64,000 nt of DNA from Lachnospiraceae bacterium (GTDB lineage: Bacteria; Bacillota; Clostridia; Lachnospirales; Lachnospiraceae): positions 1 through 64,000 of the forward strand of contig BLMC01000003.1 in assembly GCA_011959805.1 (NCBI GenBank). The letters are read 5' to 3'. Position numbers and translations under genes: made by a program. The notes under the pieces are model-generated. The model worked only from the letters and a program-made list of their open reading frames with translations, was not told the origin of the DNA and ran no database searches. Of the stretch, positions 27,383 through 36,775 are shown one piece after another (positions within the stretch are counted from its first letter, which is position 1; the number at the start of each line of letters is the position of its first letter).

Positions 27383-29391
27383 GATTTGAATTTGACAAAA
27401 AGAATTGGACATCAATACAAGAGGGAGAAAAGGATTGTTATTTGCTCACAAATGGATTGGGCGGATACAGTAGTTTATCTATAATAGGTGCAGCAGCAAG
27501 AGGCGACCATGCATTGCTGATGTCCGCTAAAAGAGCGCCAAATGTTAGAATGCATTTGGTTTCCAATATTTTTGAAAAGCTAGTCATTGATGGACAAGCG
27601 TATATTTTGACTTCGCAGCGCATGAAATCGGGAGTGGATTATGAGGGATTTCATTATCTGGAAAAGTTTGTGTATGATGATTTTGATGAAAATGCACCTA
27701 TGTGGACATTTCAGATTGCGGATGTGACTGTCACAAAACATTTACAGATGGCGCATGGCGAAAATAAGGTGGCATTGTGGTATCAAATTGATAATCCTTT
27801 AGAGAAAGATGTGACATTAGAACTTTTGCCGTTGTTACGGTTTACATCAAAAAAAGAGGATTTTGATGTAACACAGGATTTGGACACATATAAGATAGCA
27901 TCTTATGATGCAAGTGTAAAAGCAGAAGTACAAGACGGACAATATTATATTACGGATGGGGATATTAAACTATTTCTTACTACGAATGCAGATTTTGCTT
28001 TGCAGCAAGCACATTTATTTGGAGAATTATATTTTTCACAGGATGAACGTGATGGGCGTATGGCGTATGGTAATGCCTTCGTGAATTGTATTTTGAAAAA
28101 ACAGACAGGAAGAAAAAGTGACATCTATGTCATTTTTAGCACAGAGGAGAATGCCAATTCTAGTGCGAAACAATGTTATGAAGATTGCGTACAGAAAAAC
28201 AGTGCACACAAAAAGCAGTTGCTTACGCAGGCCACACTATCCTCTGACCTTGGAAAGCAGCTTGTGTTAAGTGCAGATGCGTATATTGTGCGACGAGATT
28301 CTACCAATGGTAAGAGCATTATAGCGGGCTACCCATTTTTTGAAGACTGGGGACGTGATACAATGATATCACTTGCAGGCGCGACCATAGTAACAAAACG
28401 TTTTGCAGAGTGCAAGAGCATTCTCCAGACTTTTGCAAAATATGTGAAAAATGGATTATTGCCAAATCTGTTTCCAGAGGGTGGAGAAAATCCTATGTAT
28501 AACTCTGCTGACGCGCCATTGTTGTTTGTGAATGCAGTGTATGAGTATATGAAATATTCTGGTGATAAGGCATTTGAGAGTGAGATATTGCCTGTGTTAG
28601 AACAGATTATTGACCAATATCAAAATGGTACGGATTTTCATATTGGTATGGATAGCGATGGTTTAATTATGGCGGGCGCTGAGTTGGAACAGCTTACATG
28701 GATGGATGTGCGTGTGGGTGATTTTCTACCGACGCCAAGACATGGAAAGCCTGTGGAAATTAATGCATATTGGTATAGTGCATTGATGGTGATGTATGAG
28801 CTGACACAGGAGGCAAAATATCAGGAACTTGCTGCAAAGGCAAAAGCTTCTTTTATAGAGAAGTTTTGGAATGAAAGCGAACAATGCTTAAAAGATGTGT
28901 TGTCTGGTGGAAAGGATGAGAATCAGATTCGGTGTAATCAGATTTGGGTACTGACAATGCCGTTTACAATGCTTTCTGCCGAAAAAGAAGCATTGGTTCT
29001 TAAGAAAATAAAAGATGAATTGTACACAACAGTTGGTTTGCGTACATTGGCAAAGAATGATTGTGATTTTCATCCTGTCTATATTGGACCGATGGAGGAG
29101 CGCGACAGAGCATATCATCAAGGAACTGTATGGGCATTTCCGTTAGGAGCGTATTATAGAGCATGTGTTCGATATGCAGAGAAATGTGAGGACATAGCAG
29201 AAAAGGAGCGCATTAAAACAGAACTGAAGGAAGGTTTTGTGGCGCTTAAAACATGGTTGCGAGAAGGCTGTGTTTCGCAGATTGCTGAGATTTATGATGG
29301 CGATACGCCAACTGTGTCAAGAGGGTGTTTTGCACAGGCATGGAGCGTAACAGAACTATTGCGGGCTGTCTATGATTTTGAAAGGATGTAA
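27379..29391 (+). CDS. Glycogen debranching enzyme (amylo-alpha-1,6-glucosidase, GH133)
   Basis: 670 residues. N-terminal beta-rich domain begins with YLLTNGLGGYSSLSIIGAAA; the C-terminal (alpha/alpha)6 barrel carries GYPFFEDWGRDTMISL, NLFPEGGENPMYNSADAPL and LEQLTWMDVRVGDFLPTPRH. All are hallmarks of the GDE C-terminal family, which removes alpha-1,6 glucosyl branch residues in glycogen breakdown. The motifs around the catalytic acids are intact, unlike the GlgX-like protein at 37.5 kb. Likely cytoplasmic (no signal peptide). Confidence 0.92.
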   Translation: MRFEFDKKNWTSIQEGEKDCYLLTNGLGGYSSLSIIGAAARGDHALLMSAKRAPNVRMHLVSNIFEKLVIDGQAYILTSQRMKSGVDYEGFHYLEKFVYDDFDENAPMWTFQIADVTVTKHLQMAHGENKVALWYQIDNPLEKDVTLELLPLLRFTSKKEDFDVTQDLDTYKIASYDASVKAEVQDGQYYITDGDIKLFLTTNADFALQQAHLFGELYFSQDERDGRMAYGNAFVNCILKKQTGRKSDIYVIFSTEENANSSAKQCYEDCVQKNSAHKKQLLTQATLSSDLGKQLVLSADAYIVRRDSTNGKSIIAGYPFFEDWGRDTMISLAGATIVTKRFAECKSILQTFAKYVKNGLLPNLFPEGGENPMYNSADAPLLFVNAVYEYMKYSGDKAFESEILPVLEQIIDQYQNGTDFHIGMDSDGLIMAGAELEQLTWMDVRVGDFLPTPRHGKPVEINAYWYSALMVMYELTQEAKYQELAAKAKASFIEKFWNESEQCLKDVLSGGKDENQIRCNQIWVLTMPFTMLSAEKEALVLKKIKDELYTTVGLRTLAKNDCDFHPVYIGPMEERDRAYHQGTVWAFPLGAYYRACVRYAEKCEDIAEKERIKTELKEGFVALKTWLREGCVSQIAEIYDGDTPTVSRGCFAQAWSVTELLRAVYDFERM

Positions 29392-29442
29392 AAAACAGGA
29401 ATATGGAATTGGATATTATATGTTCACAGGAGGTTTCTATAG

Positions 29443-30177
29443 ATGCAAAAGATATATGAGATTGATTTTGCAGCGTTAAGCGGGAAAGAAAAGTCAAAGT
29501 TTATTTTATATTTGAGGGACCTTGCGGAAGAATGTTTTGCAGAGTATCCATTTGAGGTTGCAATTAAGGCGCAACTTTTGATTTTTACGAGATGGTGGAA
29601 TTCTTATCGCCTAATGGTTCCTGAAAATCCAACACCAAAGATTCTGGAGATTATTATAGAAAAGTTGTGGGATTTTCAGGAAGGAAAGTTAGCGCAGTCA
29701 AAATTTGAGGAGTTTGCAAAATGTCTGGAAGCAGTTGTACTTGAGATTGCGACAGGCGATACTGAAAAAATGGATGAGGACGAAAAATATTATGATTTTG
29801 AGGCAGAGTATTTTGGAGATTGGGATGATTGCTATACTTCATTCCTTATCGATGTTTCCTATATCTGTTATGAGATTTGCGAACGTGAGATAGCTTGGAC
29901 TGGTGTTGAGGATATACTAGATGGTGATATTGCAGATCTTAAAATTCCTTTGCTGGAAGAAATGGAAGAAGAATCAAATTGTACAGCAATTGCCTTAGAA
30001 AAACGTACTCAGCAAATTTATAGTACCCCTACATTTTGCAAAGTAATTGCCTTGTTACAGGAAGATATCCGAACTGCATTAGAGGGAGAATCAATAACAG
30101 AGCTTAGGAAACGATATCAAAAGGAATATTTGTTTCCACCAGAAGATTGCGCCAAAGTAACTGCTGAATGGTGTTAG
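29443..30177 (+). CDS. Hypothetical acidic protein
   Basis: 244 residues, soluble and acidic, largely helical; no recognised domain. The N-terminal part (ALSGKEKSKFILYLRDLAEE) resembles helical-repeat proteins; a middle stretch is very rich in Asp/Glu/Tyr/Trp (DEKYYDFEAEYFGDWDDCYT). CACAGGAGG precedes the ATG. It lies 51 bp after the debranching enzyme gene and may share its transcript. A palindromic element follows immediately. Confidence 0.75.
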   Translation: MQKIYEIDFAALSGKEKSKFILYLRDLAEECFAEYPFEVAIKAQLLIFTRWWNSYRLMVPENPTPKILEIIIEKLWDFQEGKLAQSKFEEFAKCLEAVVLEIATGDTEKMDEDEKYYDFEAEYFGDWDDCYTSFLIDVSYICYEICEREIAWTGVEDILDGDIADLKIPLLEEMEEESNCTAIALEKRTQQIYSTPTFCKVIALLQEDIRTALEGESITELRKRYQKEYLFPPEDCAKVTAEWC

Positions 30178-30187
30178 TAGGAAAAAG

Positions 30188-30283
30188 GTAACAGTTCAGC
30201 CTGAATACGTAGTGGTTGAGATGCATCAAGCCACGTACCGTGGCTTGATGCCCGTAACAGGAAGCCGAAGACTGAACTGTTAC
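30188..30283. mobile_element. MITE-like palindromic element, copy B
   Basis: 96 bp bounded by GTAACAGTTCAG and CTGAACTGTTAC, in the reverse orientation to copy A at 16.85 kb. The outer 30 bases of one end are identical to copy A. The centre is a strong hairpin (GCATCAAGCCACG / CGTGGCTTGATGC). A 7-bp direct repeat, GAAAAAG, flanks it at 30181-30187 and 30285-30291, consistent with a target-site duplication. No coding capacity. Confidence 0.75.
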
Positions 30284-30464
30284 AGAAAAAGTTGTGTAAT
30301 CGTATTGAATTATTGTTAAAAATATGTCAAAATAATACTGTTTAGGTTCATGGGAAATGATAAGCATCAGATTCAAAGCTATCTTTGCAACAATAGCGTT
30401 CTGGGAATATCCGTGGACTGTATGATAAGCAAGAACAGATTGATACACAGGAGGCAAAGAAATT

Positions 30465-31961
30465 ATGAGAGGGATAGATACACAAGTTCGTAAAACACGG
30501 CGTGCAATTTTTAGGGAAGTAGCAAACATGGCATATCATTCTACAAATCTTGTGGATGATATGGAAGCGCTTCCTTATAAGTTGGTGGATGCAGAGAACT
30601 CACCTTATTGGGATAATATTTATCGGGAACGCGAGATTATTCGTGAGCGTACAAGGCTTGCTATGGGAATGTCGTTGCGTCCAGAAGATGAGCCAGTACA
30701 AGTTAGTCAAGGTGTAGAAGAAAGCAATATTGATGAGAAATATTATGAGCCGCCTTTGATGCAAGTGATTGCATCTGCTTGCAACGCTTGTCCAGAGAAT
30801 CGATATGAGGTCACAGATAAATGTATGGGCTGTCTTGCGCACCCCTGCAATGAAGTTTGTCCAAGAGGAGCCATTACTATGAAAAATGGGCGCTCGATTA
30901 TTGATCAGGAAAAATGTATTAAATGTGGTAAATGTAAGACAGTCTGTCCATATGATGCAATCTCTCATCAACAGCGTCCTTGTCTTGCGCATTGTGGTGT
31001 AAATGCAATTCATTCTGACAGTCATGGCAGAGCAGTGATTGATGATGAGAAATGTGTTTCTTGTGGACAATGTATGGTGAGCTGTCCTTTTGGTGCGATT
31101 GCAGATAAATCGCAGATTTTTCAGTTGATTCGTGCTATGCAGTCCGGCAGAAAAATTATTGCGCAGGTGGCACCTGCATTTGTGGGACAGTTTGGACCAA
31201 AAGTGACACCGGATATGCTCAAGACAGCACTTAAAGAACTAGGATTTTTTGATGTGTATGAGACTGCAATCGGCGCTGATATGGGGGCGATGACAGAGGC
31301 AGAGCACTATGTCAAAGAAGTTGCAACTGGAGAAGTTCCATTTTTGCTTACGTCGTGTTGTCCATCTTGGTCAATGCTGGCAAAGAAATTTTTCCCAGAA
31401 ACGATTGATAAAATCAGTAATGCGTTGACACCAATGGTAGCGACTGCCAGAGTAATTAAGGAGAAACACCCAGATGCCAGTGTTGTGTTTATTGGACCAT
31501 GTGCCAGCAAGAAGCTCGAGGCGAGCCGCAGGACAATTCGGTCTGATGTGGATTTTGTTATTACGTTTGAAGAACTTGTGGGCATGTTTGAGGCGAAAGG
31601 AATTTTGCTGGAAGAAATCAAAGCGATGGATTCAATGAATGATGCGACTGCTGCTGGGCGCGGATATGGTGTAGCTGGAGGAGTTGCTAGTGCCATTGAA
31701 AGTTGTATTAAAGAGTATTATCCTGACACGGAGATTCATATTGAACATGCGGAGAGTCTCTCTGAGTGCAAGAAAATCTTGATGCTTGCAAAAGCTGGCA
31801 AGAAAAATGGATGTTTAATTGAGGGTATGGCATGTCCGGGTGGCTGTGTTGCTGGCGCGGGCACCAATATTGCAATTCCGACAGCGACAAAAGATTTAAT
31901 TGGCTTCAAAAATTCTTCTGCACAGAAACTACCAGAGCAAAATGTACGCCAACCAGAGTGA
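30465..31961 (+). CDS. Monomeric [FeFe] hydrogenase
   Basis: 498 residues. Four-cysteine ferredoxin-type cluster motifs occupy residues about 110-210 (DKCMGC, EKCIKCGKCKTVCP, EKCVSCGQCMVSCP). The H-cluster motifs follow: LTSCCPSW (about 296-302), GPCASKKLEA (about 344-353) and MACPGGCVAG (about 457-466), which supply the four Cys of the active site. The second motif has GPC rather than the MPC of the best studied enzymes, pointing to a group B-like enzyme. It would couple ferredoxin oxidation to H2. CAGGAGG precedes the ATG. Maturases HydE/F/G are not in the window. Confidence 0.93.
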   Translation: MRGIDTQVRKTRRAIFREVANMAYHSTNLVDDMEALPYKLVDAENSPYWDNIYREREIIRERTRLAMGMSLRPEDEPVQVSQGVEESNIDEKYYEPPLMQVIASACNACPENRYEVTDKCMGCLAHPCNEVCPRGAITMKNGRSIIDQEKCIKCGKCKTVCPYDAISHQQRPCLAHCGVNAIHSDSHGRAVIDDEKCVSCGQCMVSCPFGAIADKSQIFQLIRAMQSGRKIIAQVAPAFVGQFGPKVTPDMLKTALKELGFFDVYETAIGADMGAMTEAEHYVKEVATGEVPFLLTSCCPSWSMLAKKFFPETIDKISNALTPMVATARVIKEKHPDASVVFIGPCASKKLEASRRTIRSDVDFVITFEELVGMFEAKGILLEEIKAMDSMNDATAAGRGYGVAGGVASAIESCIKEYYPDTEIHIEHAESLSECKKILMLAKAGKKNGCLIEGMACPGGCVAGAGTNIAIPTATKDLIGFKNSSAQKLPEQNVRQPE

Positions 31962-32040
31962 TGAAATTATAAGCAGATGTGTAAATCGGAATTTGAAAAA
32001 AATAAATTAATCAATGATAAATAAGATGGAGGAATACAAA

Positions 32041-33504
32041 ATGTCTAAAAAAGTAAGATGCAGATTTGCGCCAAGTCCAACAGGAAGAATGCATGTTGGA
32101 AATCTGCGCTCTGCATTATATGAGTTTTTGATTGCAAAGCACGCGGAGGGAGATTTTATCTTTCGCTTAGAGGATACTGACCGTGAGCGTTATGTAGAGG
32201 GTGCAGTTGACATTATTTATAGCACTCTGAAACAAACAGGTTTGACATATGACGAAGGGCCTGACAAAGATAAGGGATATGGACCTTATGTGCAGAGCGA
32301 GCGTGTGCAGGCAGGTATCTATATGAAGTATGCCAAAGAGCTGATTGACAAGGGAGAGGCATATTATTGTTTTTGTGATAAAGAACGGCTTGCTACGCTA
32401 AAATCAGAGGTTGTAGAGGGAAAAGAAATCACTGTTTATGATAAGCATTGTCTTGGACTTTCCAAGGAGGAAGTAGAACAGAAACTTGCAAGTGGGATTT
32501 CTTATGTAATTCGACAGAACAATCCGGCCGAAGGCACAACAAGTTTTCATGATGAACTTTATGGAGATATTACCATTGACAATTCTGAACTAGATGATAT
32601 GATTCTGATTAAGTCCGATGGATATCCTACTTATAATTTTGCGAATGTGGTGGATGATCATTTGATGGAGATTACACATGTTGTCCGTGGGAATGAGTAT
32701 CTATCTTCCACGCCAAAATACAATCGTTTATATGAGGCATTTGGTTGGGAGATACCGACCTATGTGCATTTGCCACTCATTACAGACGAAGAACACAAAA
32801 AGCTTAGTAAGCGCAGCGGACATTCTTCATTTGAGGATATTGTAGAGCAAGGGATTCTACCAGAAGCGATTATTAACTTTGTCGCGCTGCTAGGCTGGAG
32901 TCCAGAAGACAATCGAGAAATCTTTACGCTTGATGAGCTAATTCGTGATTTTGACTATACTAGAATCAATAAGTCTCCATCTGTATTTGATATGAATAAA
33001 CTTAAGTGGATGAATGGCGAGTACATTAAAGCGATGGAATTTGAGCGATTTTATGAAATGGCGCTTCCTTATATGAAGGAGGTTCTGCACAAAGAATTTG
33101 ATCTAAAGAAAATAGCAGCGATGGTAAAGACTAGAATTGAAGTATTTCCAGATATAAAAGATTTAATTGGATTCTTTGAGACTTTACCTGAATATGACAC
33201 TGCAATGTATACACACAAAAAGATGAAGACAACAGAGGAAACTGCACTTACTGTACTGAAAGATATCCTTCCCTTGCTGGAAGTACAGGAAGATTATTCC
33301 AATGATGCGCTCTATCAACTGTTACTATCATATGTGACAGAAAAAGGCGTGAAAAATGGCTATGTTATGTGGCCAGTGAGAACTGCGGTTTCTGGGCTTC
33401 AGATGACTCCGGCTGGGGCGACAGAAATTATGGAAATTCTTGGAAAAGAAGAAACCCTAATCAGGATTAGAAAGGGTATTGAATTACTTGAAAATACTAG
33501 ATAA
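32041..33504 (+). CDS. gltX: Glutamyl-tRNA synthetase
   Basis: 487-residue class I synthetase. HIGH motif: APSPTGRMHVGNLRSALY near residue 10 (HVGN). KMSKS motif: KKLSKRSGHSSF near residue 250. The discriminating-type anticodon domain is at the C-terminus. The chosen ATG has ATGGAGG upstream; an earlier in-frame ATG at 32014 has none. The 3' end overlaps the helicase start by 26 bases. Confidence 0.95.
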   Translation: MSKKVRCRFAPSPTGRMHVGNLRSALYEFLIAKHAEGDFIFRLEDTDRERYVEGAVDIIYSTLKQTGLTYDEGPDKDKGYGPYVQSERVQAGIYMKYAKELIDKGEAYYCFCDKERLATLKSEVVEGKEITVYDKHCLGLSKEEVEQKLASGISYVIRQNNPAEGTTSFHDELYGDITIDNSELDDMILIKSDGYPTYNFANVVDDHLMEITHVVRGNEYLSSTPKYNRLYEAFGWEIPTYVHLPLITDEEHKKLSKRSGHSSFEDIVEQGILPEAIINFVALLGWSPEDNREIFTLDELIRDFDYTRINKSPSVFDMNKLKWMNGEYIKAMEFERFYEMALPYMKEVLHKEFDLKKIAAMVKTRIEVFPDIKDLIGFFETLPEYDTAMYTHKKMKTTEETALTVLKDILPLLEVQEDYSNDALYQLLLSYVTEKGVKNGYVMWPVRTAVSGLQMTPAGATEIMEILGKEETLIRIRKGIELLENTR

Positions 33505-35356
33505 AAATAGTGTAAATGAAGCCCAATACAGGGCAATTACACACGGAACTGGGGCAATGCTGGTATTGGCAGGACCTGGTTCCGGCAAAACCTTTGTAGT
33601 TACACAGAGAATTAAATATCTGATTGAACAACATCATGTCAAACCAGATGATATTCTTGTGATTACATTTACCAAAGCAGCCGCTGCGGAGATGCAGGAT
33701 CGTTTTGCGAAGCTGAATGAAGGGAAGCTTTATCCAGTTCATTTCGGAACATTTCACTCAGTCTTTTTTCAGATTTTAAGGCATACATATCGTTTTACAG
33801 CACAGAATATTATAAGAGAGCGAGATAAATATCGTTTCTTGACACAAATTATTAGTGAGATGCCAGAGGAAATGCGCGGACAGGCACAGGCAGACGATAA
33901 TATGGAGTTGTTGCAAAACTTATTGTCGGAGATTAGCACTGTAAAAAACAATGGAATTACGCCACAAGAACTCCAGAGTACAACTGTATCACAGACAGAA
34001 TTTGAATATATTTTTCAAATGTACAAGCAAGAAATGAATCGTTGCAGATTGATTGATTTTGATGATATGGTTCTTTTGTGTCGCAATCTTCTTGTGGAGC
34101 GACCAGACACTCTAAAACTGTGGCAGGAGCAATTTCAGTATATTCTTGTAGACGAGTTTCAGGATATCTGTCCACTGCAATATGAAGTTGTGCAGTTGCT
34201 TGCCAAACCGCAGGACAATCTGTTTATTGTGGGAGATGATGATCAGTCTATCTATGGTTTTCGGGGTTCAAAACCGGAGATTATGATGAATTTTGTAAAA
34301 GATTATCCCAAAGCACAACAGGTGCTTCTCAACATTAATTATAGGAGCAAGCAGGGGATTGTAGATACTGCTGGAAGATTGATTGCGCACAATAAGATAC
34401 GTTTTTCAAAAAATGTAACAGCACAGAATGAACAGACGGATGGGGTAAATATATATTCGTTTCACTCAAAATTAAAACAGGCAGAAAATATAGCATTGCT
34501 TATTAGACAGTATATGGAACAGCCAGAGGCAAAATACAGTGACATTGCAATTCTTTATCGCACGAACAATCATACAGTGTATACAGCCGATAAACTGATG
34601 AAGGAAGGGATTCCGTTCCATATGAAAGAAAAGCCAAAAAATATTTATGACACTCCAATTGCAAAAGATATTATCGCATATTTGAACTATGCATTATATG
34701 AGAATAATCTGGAAGACTTTTTAAGAATTATGAATCGTCCTGCGCGATATATTAAAAAAAGTACGGTTCCGCGCCAGATATTTTTAATGGAGGAGTTAAT
34801 ACAAAATAACAAGTCGACAGATTATGTCGTGCAAAATATTCTTGAATTGTATGATATGTTGCGGTTTATCAAAGGTCTCAATCCCTTTTCGGCGGTAAAC
34901 TTTATTAGAAAAGGAGTTGGATATGAAGCATTTCTAAAAAAACAGGCCTTGGAAAATGGTAAAGATATATCAAAAGAAATGGAGATGCTTGAAGAATTGA
35001 TGTCGCTTGCAAAGGACTTTGAGACAATTCCAGAATGGTTGGAACATATCCAGAATTACGATACGATAATACGAGAGATTGCGCAACAAGAGAATATCCA
35101 AAAATCAACAGATGCAGTGAGCATGGTGACAATGCACGCTTCCAAAGGTTTAGAGTGGAAGATTGTGATTTTGCCAGATGTCAATGAGGGTGTTGTTCCA
35201 CACAAAAAGGCAGTTACAGACAATGAAATTGAGGAGGAACGCAGGATGTTCTATGTGGCAATGACGCGCGCAAAAGAGAGCCTTTTTCTTTTTTATATCA
35301 AAGAAAAAGAGGCAGGAAACCTCCTGCCTTCGCGATTTTTAGATGAAATATTATGA
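33479..35356 (+). CDS. UvrD/PcrA-like superfamily 1 DNA helicase
   Basis: 625 residues. Motifs: NEAQYRAI (Q motif), AGPGSGKTFVVTQRI (I), VITFTKAAAAEM (Ia), LVDEFQDICPLQ (II), GDDDQSIYGFRGSKP (III), LNINYRSK (IV), VSMVTMHASKGLEWKIV (V) and RMFYVAMTRAKESLFL (VI). Shorter than PcrA (about 720-740), with no long C-terminal tail. No ATG lies near the start; TTG at 33479 or TTG at 33488 (better spaced from AAAGGG at 33472) must be used. It overlaps gltX by 26 bp and the convergent DUF2225 gene by 6 bp. Confidence 0.9.
   Translation: MNYLKILDKNSVNEAQYRAITHGTGAMLVLAGPGSGKTFVVTQRIKYLIEQHHVKPDDILVITFTKAAAAEMQDRFAKLNEGKLYPVHFGTFHSVFFQILRHTYRFTAQNIIRERDKYRFLTQIISEMPEEMRGQAQADDNMELLQNLLSEISTVKNNGITPQELQSTTVSQTEFEYIFQMYKQEMNRCRLIDFDDMVLLCRNLLVERPDTLKLWQEQFQYILVDEFQDICPLQYEVVQLLAKPQDNLFIVGDDDQSIYGFRGSKPEIMMNFVKDYPKAQQVLLNINYRSKQGIVDTAGRLIAHNKIRFSKNVTAQNEQTDGVNIYSFHSKLKQAENIALLIRQYMEQPEAKYSDIAILYRTNNHTVYTADKLMKEGIPFHMKEKPKNIYDTPIAKDIIAYLNYALYENNLEDFLRIMNRPARYIKKSTVPRQIFLMEELIQNNKSTDYVVQNILELYDMLRFIKGLNPFSAVNFIRKGVGYEAFLKKQALENGKDISKEMEMLEELMSLAKDFETIPEWLEHIQNYDTIIREIAQQENIQKSTDAVSMVTMHASKGLEWKIVILPDVNEGVVPHKKAVTDNEIEEERRMFYVAMTRAKESLFLFYIKEKEAGNLLPSRFLDEIL
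35310..35329 (-). terminator. Minus-strand terminator inside the helicase 3' coding end
   Basis: AGGCAGGA / TCCTGCCT 8-bp stem with loop AACC. Read on the minus strand it is followed by CTTTTTCTTT, as expected for termination of the DUF2225 transcript; on the plus strand the tract is weaker. Confidence 0.6.
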
Positions 35357-36103
35357 TTCCTGAGATTCTTGCTCTCGGAGTTTTGTGATTTGTTCTTTTA
35401 GTTCCAAACTCTTGTCTTTTAGGCGTGGACTGACACTTCTACTAGTAACAACCCCAGATAAAAGCTGCATGGCAGTCTGGTATTCTCCTTTGCGATAGGC
35501 ATAGTATGCCAAGAGATAGTCTAAAGTTGTCTCATTCATTCCAGCAATGGGGAAACCTTCATGCATTCGTGCATTTGTCAATCGGTCGTTGGCATTCATT
35601 GCTGCATTTTCTGCCTCTTTGAGATAGATTTCTCTCTTGGTGGCTGTATCAGGATTATCCTCTGGCAATTCGTCTGCAAGGTCCTGATATAGCCAACTTA
35701 TTTTTAGACATACATTTCCAATCTCGCTATCTTTTCCACCTTTTGTAATTGTACAGAATAATACCATTTTCATACGACTAATTGCCATTTCTGTTGTATA
35801 GAAATCACATACTGTTTCCTCGTGTGACTTGTAATTGGAACTAATTTTTTCCCGAATTAGTTTTCTTTGGGTGGTTGTAGTGTTGCTAAAATTTTTGGTC
35901 AGTGCAGCAAAACCACAGTTTGGGCAGCAGACAGCATCATATTTTGTGATATTTACATTGCTGTGAATTGGTCTTAAATCAGCCATTGTGTCAACAAACT
36001 TTGCAGAATTGGCTTTAACTATCTTAGAGTGAAACTCTTTATCACAGACCGGACAGGTGTATTTTTTGTCTATGAGGAGAGCCTTTTCGTTGTTTTCATC
36101 CAT
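35351..36103 (-). CDS. DUF2225 family protein
   Basis: 250 residues. Two zinc-finger-like Cys pairs near the N-terminus (KKYTCPVCDKEFHS and AVCCPNCGFAALTKNF), then a helical, TPR-like region (about 110-250: LLAYYAYRKGEYQTAMQLLS). This is the DUF2225 arrangement common in Clostridia; function unknown. The ribosome site is AGGAGGGAAC. DUF1292 gene lies directly upstream on the same strand (24 bp), so the two are probably co-transcribed. Confidence 0.85.
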   Translation of the reverse strand: MDENNEKALLIDKKYTCPVCDKEFHSKIVKANSAKFVDTMADLRPIHSNVNITKYDAVCCPNCGFAALTKNFSNTTTTQRKLIREKISSNYKSHEETVCDFYTTEMAISRMKMVLFCTITKGGKDSEIGNVCLKISWLYQDLADELPEDNPDTATKREIYLKEAENAAMNANDRLTNARMHEGFPIAGMNETTLDYLLAYYAYRKGEYQTAMQLLSGVVTSRSVSPRLKDKSLELKEQITKLREQESQES

Positions 36104-36127
36104 ATTGTTGTGTTCCCTCCTGCATCT

Positions 36128-36460
36128 TTATTTGTTTTTATTCTCGATGAGCTCATCAAATTCAACATTGTCAAGGTATTCGTCAAAAGCATCTGCAACG
36201 TTGTCATACTCCTCGTCATCTTCAATGTAAGTTAGTTTTGGTTCTTCCTCTGGATTTGTTTCATTTTCCTCATATTGATAGAACCATACCTCACCGTCAT
36301 CATTATTTCCGTTTTCATCGAGAGGTAATAGAGCGATGTAATCTTTTTTATCTACAGTTAGGATTGTGATGATGGCACAGTTTACAATCTGACCGTCATC
36401 AAGCTCAAGCTCAACTGTCATCTCTTCATTGTCATAATTATTTGTGTTTTTGTCTGTCAT
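36128..36460 (-). CDS. DUF1292 family protein
   Basis: 110 residues, strongly acidic (Asp/Glu/Asn). VELELDDGQIVNCAIITILT and DKKDYIALLPLDENGN are the DUF1292 signature, followed by EVWFYQYEE and a long acidic tail. Function unknown. The start was placed at the Met before TDKNTNN, with GAAAGG upstream; an earlier Met would add 19 basic residues not usual for the family. Confidence 0.85.
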   Translation of the reverse strand: MTDKNTNNYDNEEMTVELELDDGQIVNCAIITILTVDKKDYIALLPLDENGNNDDGEVWFYQYEENETNPEEEPKLTYIEDDEEYDNVADAFDEYLDNVEFDELIENKNK

Positions 36461-36667
36461 GAATTCGTACACCAAACCTTTCTTAAGCTTCAGGGATTGT
36501 CTATAAAAGTATTGCACAAATATACCCTGGGTAAATTGGAATTATTGCCAATATTTTTATCTTACCGAAATTATATAGACAAATCAAGAAATTTTTCAAA
36601 TTTATTACGAGTTATTTTTAGTTCTGAAAAAATTTTTCAAAAATTAGGTTGATAAAGCGCGAATTAC

Positions 36668-36697
36668 TTGACATAGAGTATAGAAAGCGAGTATCAT
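36668..36697 (+). promoter_or_regulatory. Promoter of the sirtuin-like gene
   Basis: TTGACA (36668-36673), 18 bp, TATCAT (36692-36697), about 80 bp before the start codon. The rest of the gap (36461-36775) is AT-rich with no further feature I can support. Confidence 0.55.
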
Positions 36698-36775
36698 AAA
36701 ATATAGAAATGAATAAATGAACACAGATGGAACGGATTTTGTCATTTGGCCGTGGCATGCACTTGAGGTACTGAG

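Noticed and set aside
30305-30335. Rex-like site (TTGTTAA....TGTCAA) upstream of the hydrogenase
   Set aside because: Only one half resembles the Rex consensus, so it is not supported without binding data.
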